Assembly: GCF_000418325.1 (NCBI RefSeq)
Contig: NC_021658.1
Coordinates: 1,860,001 to 1,924,000, forward strand
Length of the DNA: 64,000 bases
Source of the DNA: Sorangium cellulosum So0157-2
GTDB lineage: Bacteria > Myxococcota_A > Polyangia > Polyangiales > Polyangiaceae
Direction of reading: 5' to 3'
Positions within the stretch are counted from its first letter, which is position 1. Every line of letters starts with the position of its first letter. Below the pieces are notes generated by a model. It had not been told where the DNA came from. It saw nothing but the letters and a program-made list of their open reading frames with translations, and searched no databases. Made by a program: the position numbers and the translations under genes. This document shows, one piece after another, positions 8,390 to 16,599 of this stretch.

Positions 8390-8797
8390 TCAGTCGAGGA
8401 CCGCGGTGACCTCGACTTCGACCAGGTGATCGGGGTCGGAGAGCGCGCTGATGCCCAGCAGCGTGCCCGGCGGGACCGGGACCACGCCCAGCTTCGCGGC
8501 CGCCCGAGCGAGCCCCTCGAGCAACAAGGGCATCTTGTCGGGAGTCCAGCCGACGGCGTAGATGGTCAGCTTCGCCACGTCGTTGAAGGTGCCGCCGACC
8601 GCCGCCAGGGCGGTGGCGACGTTGAGATAACACTGCTCGACCTGAGCGGCGAAGTCGCCCACGCCGACCGTGCGCCCTTCGGCGTCCCAGGCGACCTGGC
8701 CCGCGATGAACACCAGTCTCGACCCGGTGGCGATCGACACCTGTCGGTACGCCTCGATCTTCGGCAACCCGCTGGGGTTCACCAGGGTGATGGCCAT
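8390..8797 (-). CDS. RidA-family protein (YjgF/YER057c/UK114)
   Basis: Starting at the ATG at 8797 (MAITLVNPSGLP), preceded by GGAGAGG, the product has 135 residues, typical of the family. It shows the N-terminal YRQVSIATGSRLVFIAGQV strand, the middle block DFAAQVEQCYLNVATALAAV, and the C-terminal LVEVEVTAVLD strand; family members form trimers with active sites at the interfaces. RidA proper deaminates reactive enamine/imine intermediates from PLP enzymes. The catalytic Arg of RidA (usually in a G-x-R-P near the end) is not evident: the corresponding stretch reads GISALSDPDHLVEVE, so it is more likely a paralogous Rid subfamily. Divergent from a LysR regulator 168 bp away, which may control it. 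Confidence 0.85.
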   Translation of the reverse strand: MAITLVNPSGLPKIEAYRQVSIATGSRLVFIAGQVAWDAEGRTVGVGDFAAQVEQCYLNVATALAAVGGTFNDVAKLTIYAVGWTPDKMPLLLEGLARAAAKLGVVPVPPGTLLGISALSDPDHLVEVEVTAVLD

Positions 8798-8965
8798 GCC
8801 GCCTCTCCTCATCGTAGGAGCCCGTGGGCTCGTGTTCTCCAAATCATCCGACCGTCGAGCAGGGCGGCATGCCCCGCCGCGCACAGGCTAGATGCGCCCG
8901 CCCCGCCGCGACCGGTAGGCCCGCCGCGCGAAACGGACCGATGAGCGCTGCTATACAATCGAGCG

Positions 8966-9877
8966 ATGAACCGCGCGGCGGACCGCTTCGAGGGGCTGAC
9001 CGTCTTCCTCACCGTGGCGAGGCACCGGAGCTTCCGCGCCGCCGCCGCGGAGCTCGGCGTGACCACGGGCGCCGTGAGCCAGGCGATCCGCGCGCTCGAA
9101 CGCCGCGTCGGCCTGCCGCTCTTCTCGCGCACGACGCGCCACGTGGGGCTCACCGAGGCCGGCGAGCGGCTCCACGAGCGCCTCGCGCCCGCGGCCGGTG
9201 AGATCGGCGCCGCGCTCGAGGCGCTCGACGAGCTCCGGAGCCGGCCTGCGGGGCTGCTCCGCCTCACAGTCCCTCGGACGGCCGTGCCCGTCGTGGTCGA
9301 GCCGGTGCTCCCGCGCTTCCGCCGCGCCTACCCCGACGTGGCCGTCGAGATCTCGGTGAACGACGCCTTCGTCGATCTCGCCGACGCCGGCTTCGACGCC
9401 GGCGTGCGGCTCGGCGACGGCCTCGCCCAGGACATGACCGCCGTGCGCCTCACGCGCGATCTCCGCTGGCTCGTGGTCGGCGCGCCGGCGTACTTCGCGG
9501 CCCACGGCCGCCCCGAGGAGCCCGAGGATCTGCTCGCGCACACGTGCATCCGGTACCGGTTCCAGAGCGCCGCGCTCTATCGCTGGGAGTTCGTGCGCGA
9601 TCACCGCGAGGTCGCCGTGCACGCTCCCGGCGCGCTCACGGTCAACGACGCCCATCTGGCGGTGTCCCTGGCGCGCGAGGGGCTCGGGCTCGCGTATGTG
9701 TTCGATCTCGCCGTCGCGGAGGACCTGGCGAGCGGGGCGCTCGCGACGGCGCTCGAGCGCCGCGCGCCGACGGGGCCTGGGTTCTACCTCTATTTTCCCG
9801 CCCGCGCGCAGACGCAGGCGAAGCTGCGAGCGTTCATCGATACGGCGCTCGCGGTGCTCATGCCGGAGGGCGGCTGA
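8966..9877 (+). CDS. LysR-family transcriptional regulator
   Basis: 303 residues. The N-terminal winged HTH (about 8-65) reads FEGLTVFLTVARHRSFRAAA, AAELGVTTGAVSQAIRALE, GLPLFSRTTRHVGLTEAG, as in LysR regulators of the CrgA/DsdC-like group. The rest is the two-lobed periplasmic-binding-like effector domain (about 95-295). It is divergent from the RidA-family gene, so that gene is the obvious candidate target. A TATACAAT box at 8952-8959 ends only 6 bp before the ATG, so transcription from it would be nearly leaderless. The effector is unknown. Confidence 0.9.
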   Translation: MNRAADRFEGLTVFLTVARHRSFRAAAAELGVTTGAVSQAIRALERRVGLPLFSRTTRHVGLTEAGERLHERLAPAAGEIGAALEALDELRSRPAGLLRLTVPRTAVPVVVEPVLPRFRRAYPDVAVEISVNDAFVDLADAGFDAGVRLGDGLAQDMTAVRLTRDLRWLVVGAPAYFAAHGRPEEPEDLLAHTCIRYRFQSAALYRWEFVRDHREVAVHAPGALTVNDAHLAVSLAREGLGLAYVFDLAVAEDLASGALATALERRAPTGPGFYLYFPARAQTQAKLRAFIDTALAVLMPEGG

Positions 9878-9914
9878 CGCGGTCGCGAGGCAGGCCGCCG
9901 ATGTCGCGCGTCGG

Positions 9915-11078
9915 TCACCGCGCGCGCTGCCAGGCGACGATCCGCGTCACCGCCTCGTCGACCTGCTCGACCGGGGCCGCGAAGGACAGCCGGACATACC
10001 GCGCGCCACCTTCGCCGTCGAAGTCCGTGCCCGGCGTGAGCGCCACGCCCGTGTCGGCGAGCAGCCGCTCGCACCACGCGACCGAGTCGTCCGTGCCGAC
10101 GTCGGCGTACAGGTAGAAGGCGCCGTCGGGCGGCGCGACCTCCCAGCCGAGCTCGGGCAGCCGCCGCAGCAGCAGGTCGCGCGCGGCCGCGTAGCCCTCC
10201 ACCAGCCGGTCCGCCTCGGCGTACGCTTCGGGGGTCAGGGCCGCGAGCGCCGCGTGCTGCGCCAGGGCGGGCGGGCACAGCGCGAGGTTCCCCGCCAGCG
10301 CGTCGACCGGCGCCACGAGCTTCGGCGGGAGCACGAGCCACCCCAGGCGCCACCCCGTCATGGCCCAGTACTTCGAGAAGCTCGAGACGACGACGGCGCC
10401 CGCGTCGCCGTAGCGCGCCGCCGTCGCCTGGCGCCCGGCCCACGGGCCGTACGTGAGCCCGTGATAGATCTCGTCGCTCACCAGCCGGACGTCATGCTCC
10501 GCGCACCAGCGCGCGATCGCGTCGAGCTCCGCGGCGTCGATCATCGTGCCCGTCGGGTTCGCCGGGCTCGCCAGGATCAGGCCGTCGAGCTCCCCGCCGT
10601 CGTGCGCGGCCGCGAGCTGCGACGGGGTCGGCTGGAAGCGGCTCTCCGGGCCGCAGGGCAGCTCGACCGCCTCCACCCCGAGGGAGCGGAGGATGTTCCG
10701 GTACGCCGGGTAGCCCGGGCGCGCGAGCGCCACGCGGTCGCCCGGCTCGAACGCCGCGAGGAACGCGAGCAGGAACCCGCCCGACGACCCGGTGGTGAGG
10801 GCGACGCGCGACGGGTCGAGGTCCACGCCGTACCAGCGGCCGTAGTGCTCCGCGAGCGCGAGGCGCAGCGCCGGGATGCCGAGCGCCTCGGTGTACCCGA
10901 GGTCGCCGTCCGCGAGGAGCGCGGCCGCCCGCGCGCGCACGACGGCGGGCGCCCCGGAGCCCGGCTGGCCCGCGCACAGGCTGATCACCGGCTCGCCCGC
11001 CGCGCGCCGCGCGTTGGCGGCGGCGAGCACCTCCATGACCGCGAACGGCGGCACCTGCGAACGGCGGCTGATCCTCAT
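9915..11078 (-). CDS. Class I/II PLP-dependent aminotransferase
   Basis: 387 residues, the usual size for fold-type I aminotransferases. It has the aspartate-aminotransferase family landmarks in order: PVISLCAGQPGSGAP near the start, DGDLGYTEALGIPALRLALA, a Gly-rich TTGSSGGF, SPANPTGT, VSDEIYHGLTYG (Asp and Tyr contacting PLP) and SSFSKYWAMTGWRLGW with the Schiff-base Lys. The C-terminal small domain ends with the substrate-binding Arg in RYVRLSFAAP. Substrate cannot be fixed; aspartate, aromatic or branched amino acids are all possible. It lies upstream of no partner gene in the same direction, so it is probably monocistronic. Confidence 0.92.
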   Translation of the reverse strand: MRISRRSQVPPFAVMEVLAAANARRAAGEPVISLCAGQPGSGAPAVVRARAAALLADGDLGYTEALGIPALRLALAEHYGRWYGVDLDPSRVALTTGSSGGFLLAFLAAFEPGDRVALARPGYPAYRNILRSLGVEAVELPCGPESRFQPTPSQLAAAHDGGELDGLILASPANPTGTMIDAAELDAIARWCAEHDVRLVSDEIYHGLTYGPWAGRQATAARYGDAGAVVVSSFSKYWAMTGWRLGWLVLPPKLVAPVDALAGNLALCPPALAQHAALAALTPEAYAEADRLVEGYAAARDLLLRRLPELGWEVAPPDGAFYLYADVGTDDSVAWCERLLADTGVALTPGTDFDGEGGARYVRLSFAAPVEQVDEAVTRIVAWQRAR

Positions 11079-11234
11079 GAGACCTGTCGAGTCGGGGTGA
11101 TGAGCTTTACGCCATCACCCCGAACGGCTCAACGGCCATCTGCAGCGCTGAAGTGATGTCGTCGGCCGAGGAGATTCGGCCCGTGAGGCGGGGCGAGAGC
11201 GACGCGGATCGGCGCGTCGCGGCGGCGCGTCCGC

Positions 11235-13289
11235 TCAGGCGATGAGCGGGGCGATGAGGAGCGACACGACGCCCATCACCTTGATGAGGATCGAGATGCC
11301 GGGGCCGGACGTGTCCTTGAAGGGATCGCCGACGGTGTCGCCGACGACGGCGGCCTTGTGGGCGTCGGAGCCCTTCGCGTGGCCGTCGAGGCCGCCCTTC
11401 TCGATGTGCTTCTTCGCGTTGTCCCAGGCGCCGCCGCCGTTCGCCATCATCAGCGAGAGCACCGCGCCGACGACGAGCGCGCCGGCCAGCGTGCCCGCGA
11501 GCACCTCGGGGCCGGCCACGAAGCCGACGACGACCGGCGCGAGCACCGCGATGGCGCCGGGCGCGATCATCTCGCGGATGGCGGCCGTCGTGGCGATGTC
11601 GACGATGACCTTCGGCTGCGGGTCGACGCCCGGCTTGCCCTCGAGCAGGCCGGGGATCTCGCGGAACTGACGGCGGATCTCCTCGACGATCGAGCCGGCC
11701 GCGCGGCCGACGGCGGTCATCGTCAGCGAGCCGACGAGGCAGGGGAGGAGGGCGCCGAAGAGGAGCCCCATGAGGACCTTCGCGTCCGTCAGGTAGAGCA
11801 CGAGCTCCGGGAGCCCCTTCGCGCGGCGGACCGCGTCGACCTCCATGTTGAACGCGGCGAACAGCGCGACGACGGTGAGCACCGCCGAGCCGATCGCGAA
11901 GCCCTTGCCGACGGCCGCGGTGGTGTTGCCGACCGCGTCGAGCTCGTCGGTGATCGCGCGGACCTCCTTGCCGAGGCCGGCCATCTCGGAGATGCCGCCG
12001 CCGTTGTCGGCGATCGGGCCGTACGCGTCGACGGTCATGACGATCGCGGTGCCCGCGAGCATGCCGACCGCGGCGAGCGCGATGCCGTAGAGGCCGAGGT
12101 AGTGGTTCGAGATCCAGCCCACGGCGACGAGGGTCATGAGCGGGATCGCGACGCTCTCGAGGCCGACCGCGATGCCGCGGATGACGTTGGTGCCGGGGCC
12201 GGTGAGCGAGCTCTGGGCCACCTTGTGGATGGGGCCCATCGACGTGTAGTAGTCGGTCACGAGGCCGACGATGGCGCCGCCCGCCGCGCCGGCCGCGAGG
12301 GTGATGACGGCGCCGAAGCTGAAGCCGAGCTCCGGGAGGATGACGGCCGCCGCGAGCACGACCAGGAACGGCGGGACGATGAGCGCGAGGCGCAGCACCC
12401 GGGCCGGGGGCAGGTTCTTGAGCGCGCGCGTGATGAAGATGCCGACGACCGAGACCGCGAGGCCGATCGTCGCGAGGAGCAGCGGCAGCGACACGGCCAT
12501 GGCGCGGAGCTCCACCTCGCCCGCCGACGGCGCGAGCTGCTGCAGCTTGGCGATCGGCATCGTGAGGCCGAGCGCGATCGCGGCGACGACCGCGGCCACG
12601 TAGCTCTCGTAGATGTCGGCGCCCATGCCCGCGATGTCGCCGACGTTGTCGCCCACGTTGTCGGCGATGACGCCCGGGTTGCGCGGGTCGTCCTCGGGGA
12701 TGTTCGCCTCGACCTTGCCGACGATGTCGGCGCCGACGTCGGCGGCCTTCGTGTAGATGCCGCCGCCGATGCGGGCGAAGAGCGCGATCGAGCTCGCCCC
12801 GACCGCGAACGAGTGGACGACGGTCGCGAGGTGCTCGTGGTTGCGGAACAGGGCGTAGATGCCGCCCAGGCCGATGAGGCCGAGCCCCGCGACGCAGAGG
12901 CCCATGACGGCGCCGCCGTCGAGCGCGGTGACGAGCGCGGTGGGCTTGCCGTGCGCGCGGGCGGCCTCGGCCGTGCGGACGTTGGCGTACGTCGCGGCCT
13001 TCATGCCGAAGAAGCCGGCGATGAGCGACAGGAACGCGCCGGAGGCGAAGGCGCCCGCGGCGAGGAGCCCGAGCGTCGCGGCCAGGAGCGCGAAGACGAC
13101 GGCGGCGTAGACGGCGAGCACCTTGTACTCGCGCGCGAGGAAGGCCATCGCCCCCTCGCGGACGTAGCGCGCGATGCGCGCCATCGTCTCGTTGCCTTCG
13201 GGGGCCTTCTTGACACGCACGTAGAAGGTGCGTGCGACCACGAGCGCGACGGCGCCCGTCACGAGCGACTGATACGACAATGCATCCAC
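11235..13289 (-). CDS. hppA: Membrane-bound proton/sodium-translocating pyrophosphatase
   Basis: 684 residues from a GTG start (MDALSYQSLVTGAVALVVAR), about 16 transmembrane helices. It couples PPi hydrolysis to ion pumping across the inner membrane. Family motifs are intact: KAADVGADIVGKVE, DNVGDNVGDIAGMGADIYE, DAYGPIADNGGGI, and GDTVGDPFKDTSGP near the end. The segment GNTTAAVGKGFAIGSA has Ala at the position that is Lys in the potassium-independent class, so it should belong to the K+-dependent class (established for the family); whether H+ or Na+ is pumped is not decided here. It stands alone; GAGAGGAC lies shortly before the GTG. No accessory gene is adjacent. Confidence 0.96.
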   Translation of the reverse strand: MDALSYQSLVTGAVALVVARTFYVRVKKAPEGNETMARIARYVREGAMAFLAREYKVLAVYAAVVFALLAATLGLLAAGAFASGAFLSLIAGFFGMKAATYANVRTAEAARAHGKPTALVTALDGGAVMGLCVAGLGLIGLGGIYALFRNHEHLATVVHSFAVGASSIALFARIGGGIYTKAADVGADIVGKVEANIPEDDPRNPGVIADNVGDNVGDIAGMGADIYESYVAAVVAAIALGLTMPIAKLQQLAPSAGEVELRAMAVSLPLLLATIGLAVSVVGIFITRALKNLPPARVLRLALIVPPFLVVLAAAVILPELGFSFGAVITLAAGAAGGAIVGLVTDYYTSMGPIHKVAQSSLTGPGTNVIRGIAVGLESVAIPLMTLVAVGWISNHYLGLYGIALAAVGMLAGTAIVMTVDAYGPIADNGGGISEMAGLGKEVRAITDELDAVGNTTAAVGKGFAIGSAVLTVVALFAAFNMEVDAVRRAKGLPELVLYLTDAKVLMGLLFGALLPCLVGSLTMTAVGRAAGSIVEEIRRQFREIPGLLEGKPGVDPQPKVIVDIATTAAIREMIAPGAIAVLAPVVVGFVAGPEVLAGTLAGALVVGAVLSLMMANGGGAWDNAKKHIEKGGLDGHAKGSDAHKAAVVGDTVGDPFKDTSGPGISILIKVMGVVSLLIAPLIA

Positions 13290-13582
13290 GGGTGATGGTC
13301 CTCTCGCTCGCTCCCGGCCGGAGCGAGCGCCGGCTCCCTCTTCCGTCCATGACGGCGGATCAAGTGGGAAATGGCGGTGCCGCGGTTCCCCGGGCCGCTC
13401 TGGGCGAAATCGGGGATGACGTCAGCGGAACGTGGCGTCCGCGCCGTCGTCCTGTTGGGGCCCGCGCCTGCCGATGGTGACAGTGATATTGGAATATTAC
13501 AGGCAGGGGTGATGCGCGAGGCGCGTACGTCGGGGTCGCCGAGGCGGGCGCGCGCCCGCGGTCGCCGTCCGGGCGGGGGCGA

Positions 13583-15037
13583 TCAAGGGGCGTGATAGGA
13601 CACGACTTGACCCTGGTAGCGATAGTCGCCGGCGTTGGACCAGAACACGCCCTGGCCCTCCGGGGCGAGGACGCGCCAGGCGACGGGCTGTCCGAGCGCG
13701 AGCACGACGGTCCTGTGGGTCTCGAGGTCGTGCGCGTTGACGCTGCGGTTCCCGCCGGTGTCCGTCGAGAACAGCGTCGAGCCCCGGAGGGCGAGCCCCG
13801 CCATCGAGACCCCCTGATAGACGAGGGTCTTCTGCCCACCGGCGATGGGCGCCTTGAACACGCCGCCGTCGCCGACATTCGCCCAGTAGACGAACGCCGC
13901 GTCCACCGCGATCCCGGTCGGCTCGGCCTCGTTCTCGGCGATGACGGTCACCTCCCCGCCCGACTTCGCCACCTTGTAGACCTTGTGGGTCGCGGAGCCG
14001 CCGGTCCAGTAGATGTTCTCTGCGTCCTGCGCGAGGTGCTCGGGATTTCCGGCGCCTTCCGCGAGGACGACGGGCTCGCCGCCGTCGAGCGGCATCGTGT
14101 AGATCTTCTCGCCGAACCCGTCGCCGAAGTAGAGGGCCGACGCGTCGCCGATGACGCTCACGACATAGCCGACCTCGACGAGGGTCTCCACCTCCTGGCT
14201 CGCCTTGTCGACGCGCCGGAGCGCGGAGGGGATCACCGGATCATCGTCGCCGCCGCTCGCCCAGTACACGTGCGAGTCGTTGACCCACAGCGACTTGGGA
14301 TCCGGATCGGCGGGGATCATCGCCTGGGCCGCGTCGGCGCCCGGCTTCACGCGGTAGATGAAGCCGTCGTTGTTGTCCCCGGTGGCGGCGTCCTCGGTGC
14401 CGCCGCTCGCGAAGTAGAGGAAGGACCCGTCGGCGGCGAGCGCGCTCGGGTAGCGGTGCTGGCTCGCCATCGCGGCCGGCAGGGGCATCCCGGGGTAAAC
14501 GCTGGAGAGGCGGTCGGTCTCCGTGATGACGCTGTCCTTGGAGACGTCGTGTCGCGCGAGCGGCGCGAAATCGTCCGAGCCCTCCTGCGCGGTGAAGCCA
14601 TAGGCGCCGAGGACCGTGTCTTCGCCCAGCTCCGCCTTGAGCGCGACGGTGATCGGCAGCGTGAGCGTGATCGGCTTGTCGAACGTCTGGCCCTCCGGGC
14701 CGAGGACGTACATGGGCCCCACGGCGCCCTCGGGGGCGTCGTCGACGCGCTCGACGGTGATCACCGTCTCCTCGCTCACCGCGCCCGCCGGCACCTCGAT
14801 CGTGAAGCCGTCCTCCGCGGTGAAGGTCCCGCCCTGCGCGTCGACGGAGAACTGGCCGGACGCCGGCTGGGCGCCGGTCCCCGACGTGTCGCCGCCGCCG
14901 GCATCGCCGCCGCCGGTCTCGCCGCCGCCCGTATCGCTTTTGTCGGTACCCTCGTTGCCCTTGTCCGTCCCACCGCACGACGCGCTGCTCAGCGCGGCAG
15001 CCGCGCACGCCAACACCAACACCAGGTTCCTTGTCAT
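13583..15037 (-). CDS. Lipoprotein with ZU5-like and beta-propeller regions
   Basis: 484 residues, ATG after GGAGGAGCGAAGCG. A lipoprotein signal ends at LSSASC (Cys about 22), followed by a Gly/Asp/Thr linker (23-60), then a ZU5-like beta domain (VDAQGGTFTAEDGFTIEVPAGAV, about 62-150). The rest is a repeated propeller unit: blades read SLWVNDSHVYWASGG, IGDASALYFGDGF, LAQDAENIYWTGG, IAVDAAFVYWANVGDG. Such proteins are common surface lipoproteins in myxobacteria and probably bind a protein or glycan; no enzyme motif is visible. Monocistronic, back to back with the pyrophosphatase. Confidence 0.8.
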   Translation of the reverse strand: MTRNLVLVLACAAAALSSASCGGTDKGNEGTDKSDTGGGETGGGDAGGGDTSGTGAQPASGQFSVDAQGGTFTAEDGFTIEVPAGAVSEETVITVERVDDAPEGAVGPMYVLGPEGQTFDKPITLTLPITVALKAELGEDTVLGAYGFTAQEGSDDFAPLARHDVSKDSVITETDRLSSVYPGMPLPAAMASQHRYPSALAADGSFLYFASGGTEDAATGDNNDGFIYRVKPGADAAQAMIPADPDPKSLWVNDSHVYWASGGDDDPVIPSALRRVDKASQEVETLVEVGYVVSVIGDASALYFGDGFGEKIYTMPLDGGEPVVLAEGAGNPEHLAQDAENIYWTGGSATHKVYKVAKSGGEVTVIAENEAEPTGIAVDAAFVYWANVGDGGVFKAPIAGGQKTLVYQGVSMAGLALRGSTLFSTDTGGNRSVNAHDLETHRTVVLALGQPVAWRVLAPEGQGVFWSNAGDYRYQGQVVSYHAP

Positions 15038-15202
15038 CGCTTCGCTCCTCCGCGGGCGGCCGTCGCCGCCATGTCATGGAAGGCCATGGTTCTGCCGAGC
15101 CCGCCATCGGCGCGGCTGCGGCATCACCATTGATCCAAGCAACAGCGTAGCGCCTGAGTCGCGGCTGGCGAGCTGAGCCGGATCGCGAGACAACGTACGG
15201 TG

Positions 15203-15325
15203 TTTACCCGTCAGGGTTTCCCCATGCGTGCAGTCGCTGCAGTCTTTGCCTGTCAGGGCTAACCCCGTATGTGCAGTTGCGATGGTCTTTGCGCGTCAGG
15301 GGTTTTCCATGTGTGCAGCCGCACC
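15203..15325. repeat. Three degenerate tandem repeats of 42-43 bp
   Basis: Units begin at 15203, 15245 and 15288. Each reads TTT-G/A-C-x-CGTCAGGG or TGTCAGGG, then a pyrimidine/CCCC stretch, then TGxGTGCAG about 20 bp later. They lie between two lipoprotein genes, right of the short lipoprotein gene's stop. The period matches the 43-bp repeats at 35.1 kb, and both share GTTTAC, but overall identity between the two sets is low. A mobile-element end or a protein-binding array is possible. Confidence 0.65.
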
Positions 15326-15408
15326 GCGTGCCGCCGGCCGCTCGTGGTTCGTCGGGGCGGGGCGGCGGCGTCCTGCTCGGGCCCGGCCGGAGCGGCCGCG
15401 CCGCAGGG

Positions 15409-16089
15409 CTACAGGGAGGTGTGCGTCCCCGTGATCCAGACGCTCGCGTGGGAGCCGTCGGACTGCTTGGCCCAGGTGCGGACGCGGTACTTGCTCGTGG
15501 CCACCTGCTGCGCAGTCCCGTAGTTCTCGTGGAAGTAGGTGAACGTCGGCGTCGAGCAGTGCCCGCGGCCGGTCAGCGGGTTGTCCCAGACCCACGCGCC
15601 CGCCTGCTCCTTGTACGTGAGCTGCACGAACTGGTTCGTGGCCCAGTCCCAGCGCTGCATGCGCGTCGCCATCGTGGTGTTCGCGCAGTCGCTCATCGCC
15701 TGCGCAGCGTTGCTCCACGAGGTGGAAGAGGAGCCCCAGAAGGTCGGCTCCACGTCGAAGCGGTACGTCTCCGGGGACTGGTGCTGGTAGTAGTTGGGCA
15801 CGGGAAAATCCACGATCGTCGTCGCTCGATCCAGCCCGCCGGCCGGACAGATGCTGTCGATCCACTGGAAGGCGCGGACGTAATCCTCGCTTGCTCCGAC
15901 CGCGGTGAGCTGCGGGCTGGTGAAGTTCGGGTCGAGCCCCATCGCGCAGGGGTCAGGGTTTCCTCCGAGCGCCTCGGCGCTCTCCGCCGTGTCTTCCTCG
16001 CCGAAGCTGCCGTCATCCGCCGCCACGCAGCCCGTGACGCTCGAGAAGATGATGAGACCGAGACCGACATGATACGCAGCAATCTTCAT
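15409..16089 (-). CDS. Putative secreted lipoprotein of unknown function
   Basis: The ATG at 16089 (MKIAAYHVGLGLIIFSSVTGC) was chosen because it gives a clean lipoprotein signal with Cys at residue 21 and is preceded by AAGGGGAG. The product has 226 residues. After an acidic strip (DDGSFGEEDTAESAEALGG) comes a Trp/Tyr-rich domain with four or so Cys (NPDPCAMG, DSICPAGG, MSDCANTT, GRGHCSTP) that could form two disulfides, consistent with an extracellular beta-rich domain. I recognise no family. Strongly aromatic patches (WDWATNQFVQL, AGAWVWDNP) suggest ligand binding. Confidence 0.65.
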   Translation of the reverse strand: MKIAAYHVGLGLIIFSSVTGCVAADDGSFGEEDTAESAEALGGNPDPCAMGLDPNFTSPQLTAVGASEDYVRAFQWIDSICPAGGLDRATTIVDFPVPNYYQHQSPETYRFDVEPTFWGSSSTSWSNAAQAMSDCANTTMATRMQRWDWATNQFVQLTYKEQAGAWVWDNPLTGRGHCSTPTFTYFHENYGTAQQVATSKYRVRTWAKQSDGSHASVWITGTHTSL

Positions 16090-16599
16090 GGTGCGACTCC
16101 CCTTGGTATGCCTGCCTGCCAGACCGCGCCCGACCAAGGAGCAGGGAGCATGCCTACGACGATCCCGCCGGGCGCTCCTGTGCGTTCAACGCTCTCGGAG
16201 CGCAAGTTCGCGACGCGGGCCCTGCGCTGACCGCCGCTCGCCAGGCGATGGAGGCGGCAGCCTCCTCCATCGGCAGGGCGATGGAGGCTCGGGCCTCCAC
16301 CTCGGCGAGGTCCCTGCTCCCGTGCACGTGGGCGGGCGCGGCCTGCCGGGCCCGCGAAGCGGCGGGTCGATCGCGAAGGGGCGGAGGCGCTGACCGGAGC
16401 GGCGCGCTGGCAGCGCTGCCACGCGGCGCACGACTCGGTGAAAGCTCGTTGCAATCTTGCGCCCCGAGCGCCATGCCCTCTCTGCAGAAGGCGCTTTTCG
16501 AGTGCAAAGACGCTGCCCGTTCGACGAGACTCGCTCATGAGAAGCTCCTGAGGCCGTGGGGATCCCGCCCGCGCCTCGCTGAAGTGGCATCACGCCGTC
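16090..16599. other. Intergenic stretch with inverted repeats
   Basis: 510 bp between divergent lipoprotein and GH30 genes. The segment 16242-16310 holds repeated GCGATGGAGGC and complementary GCCTCC blocks that can fold into several hairpins. No coding frame with signals or family similarity is seen. It should contain both promoters. Confidence 0.4.

Noticed and set aside
11358..13295. 645-codon plus-strand frame opposite the pyrophosphatase
   Set aside because: Asp/Arg/His low-complexity product antisense to a gene with all pyrophosphatase motifs.
15203..15325. CRISPR array
   Set aside because: Units are directly adjacent, degenerate and only three in number; no spacer structure.
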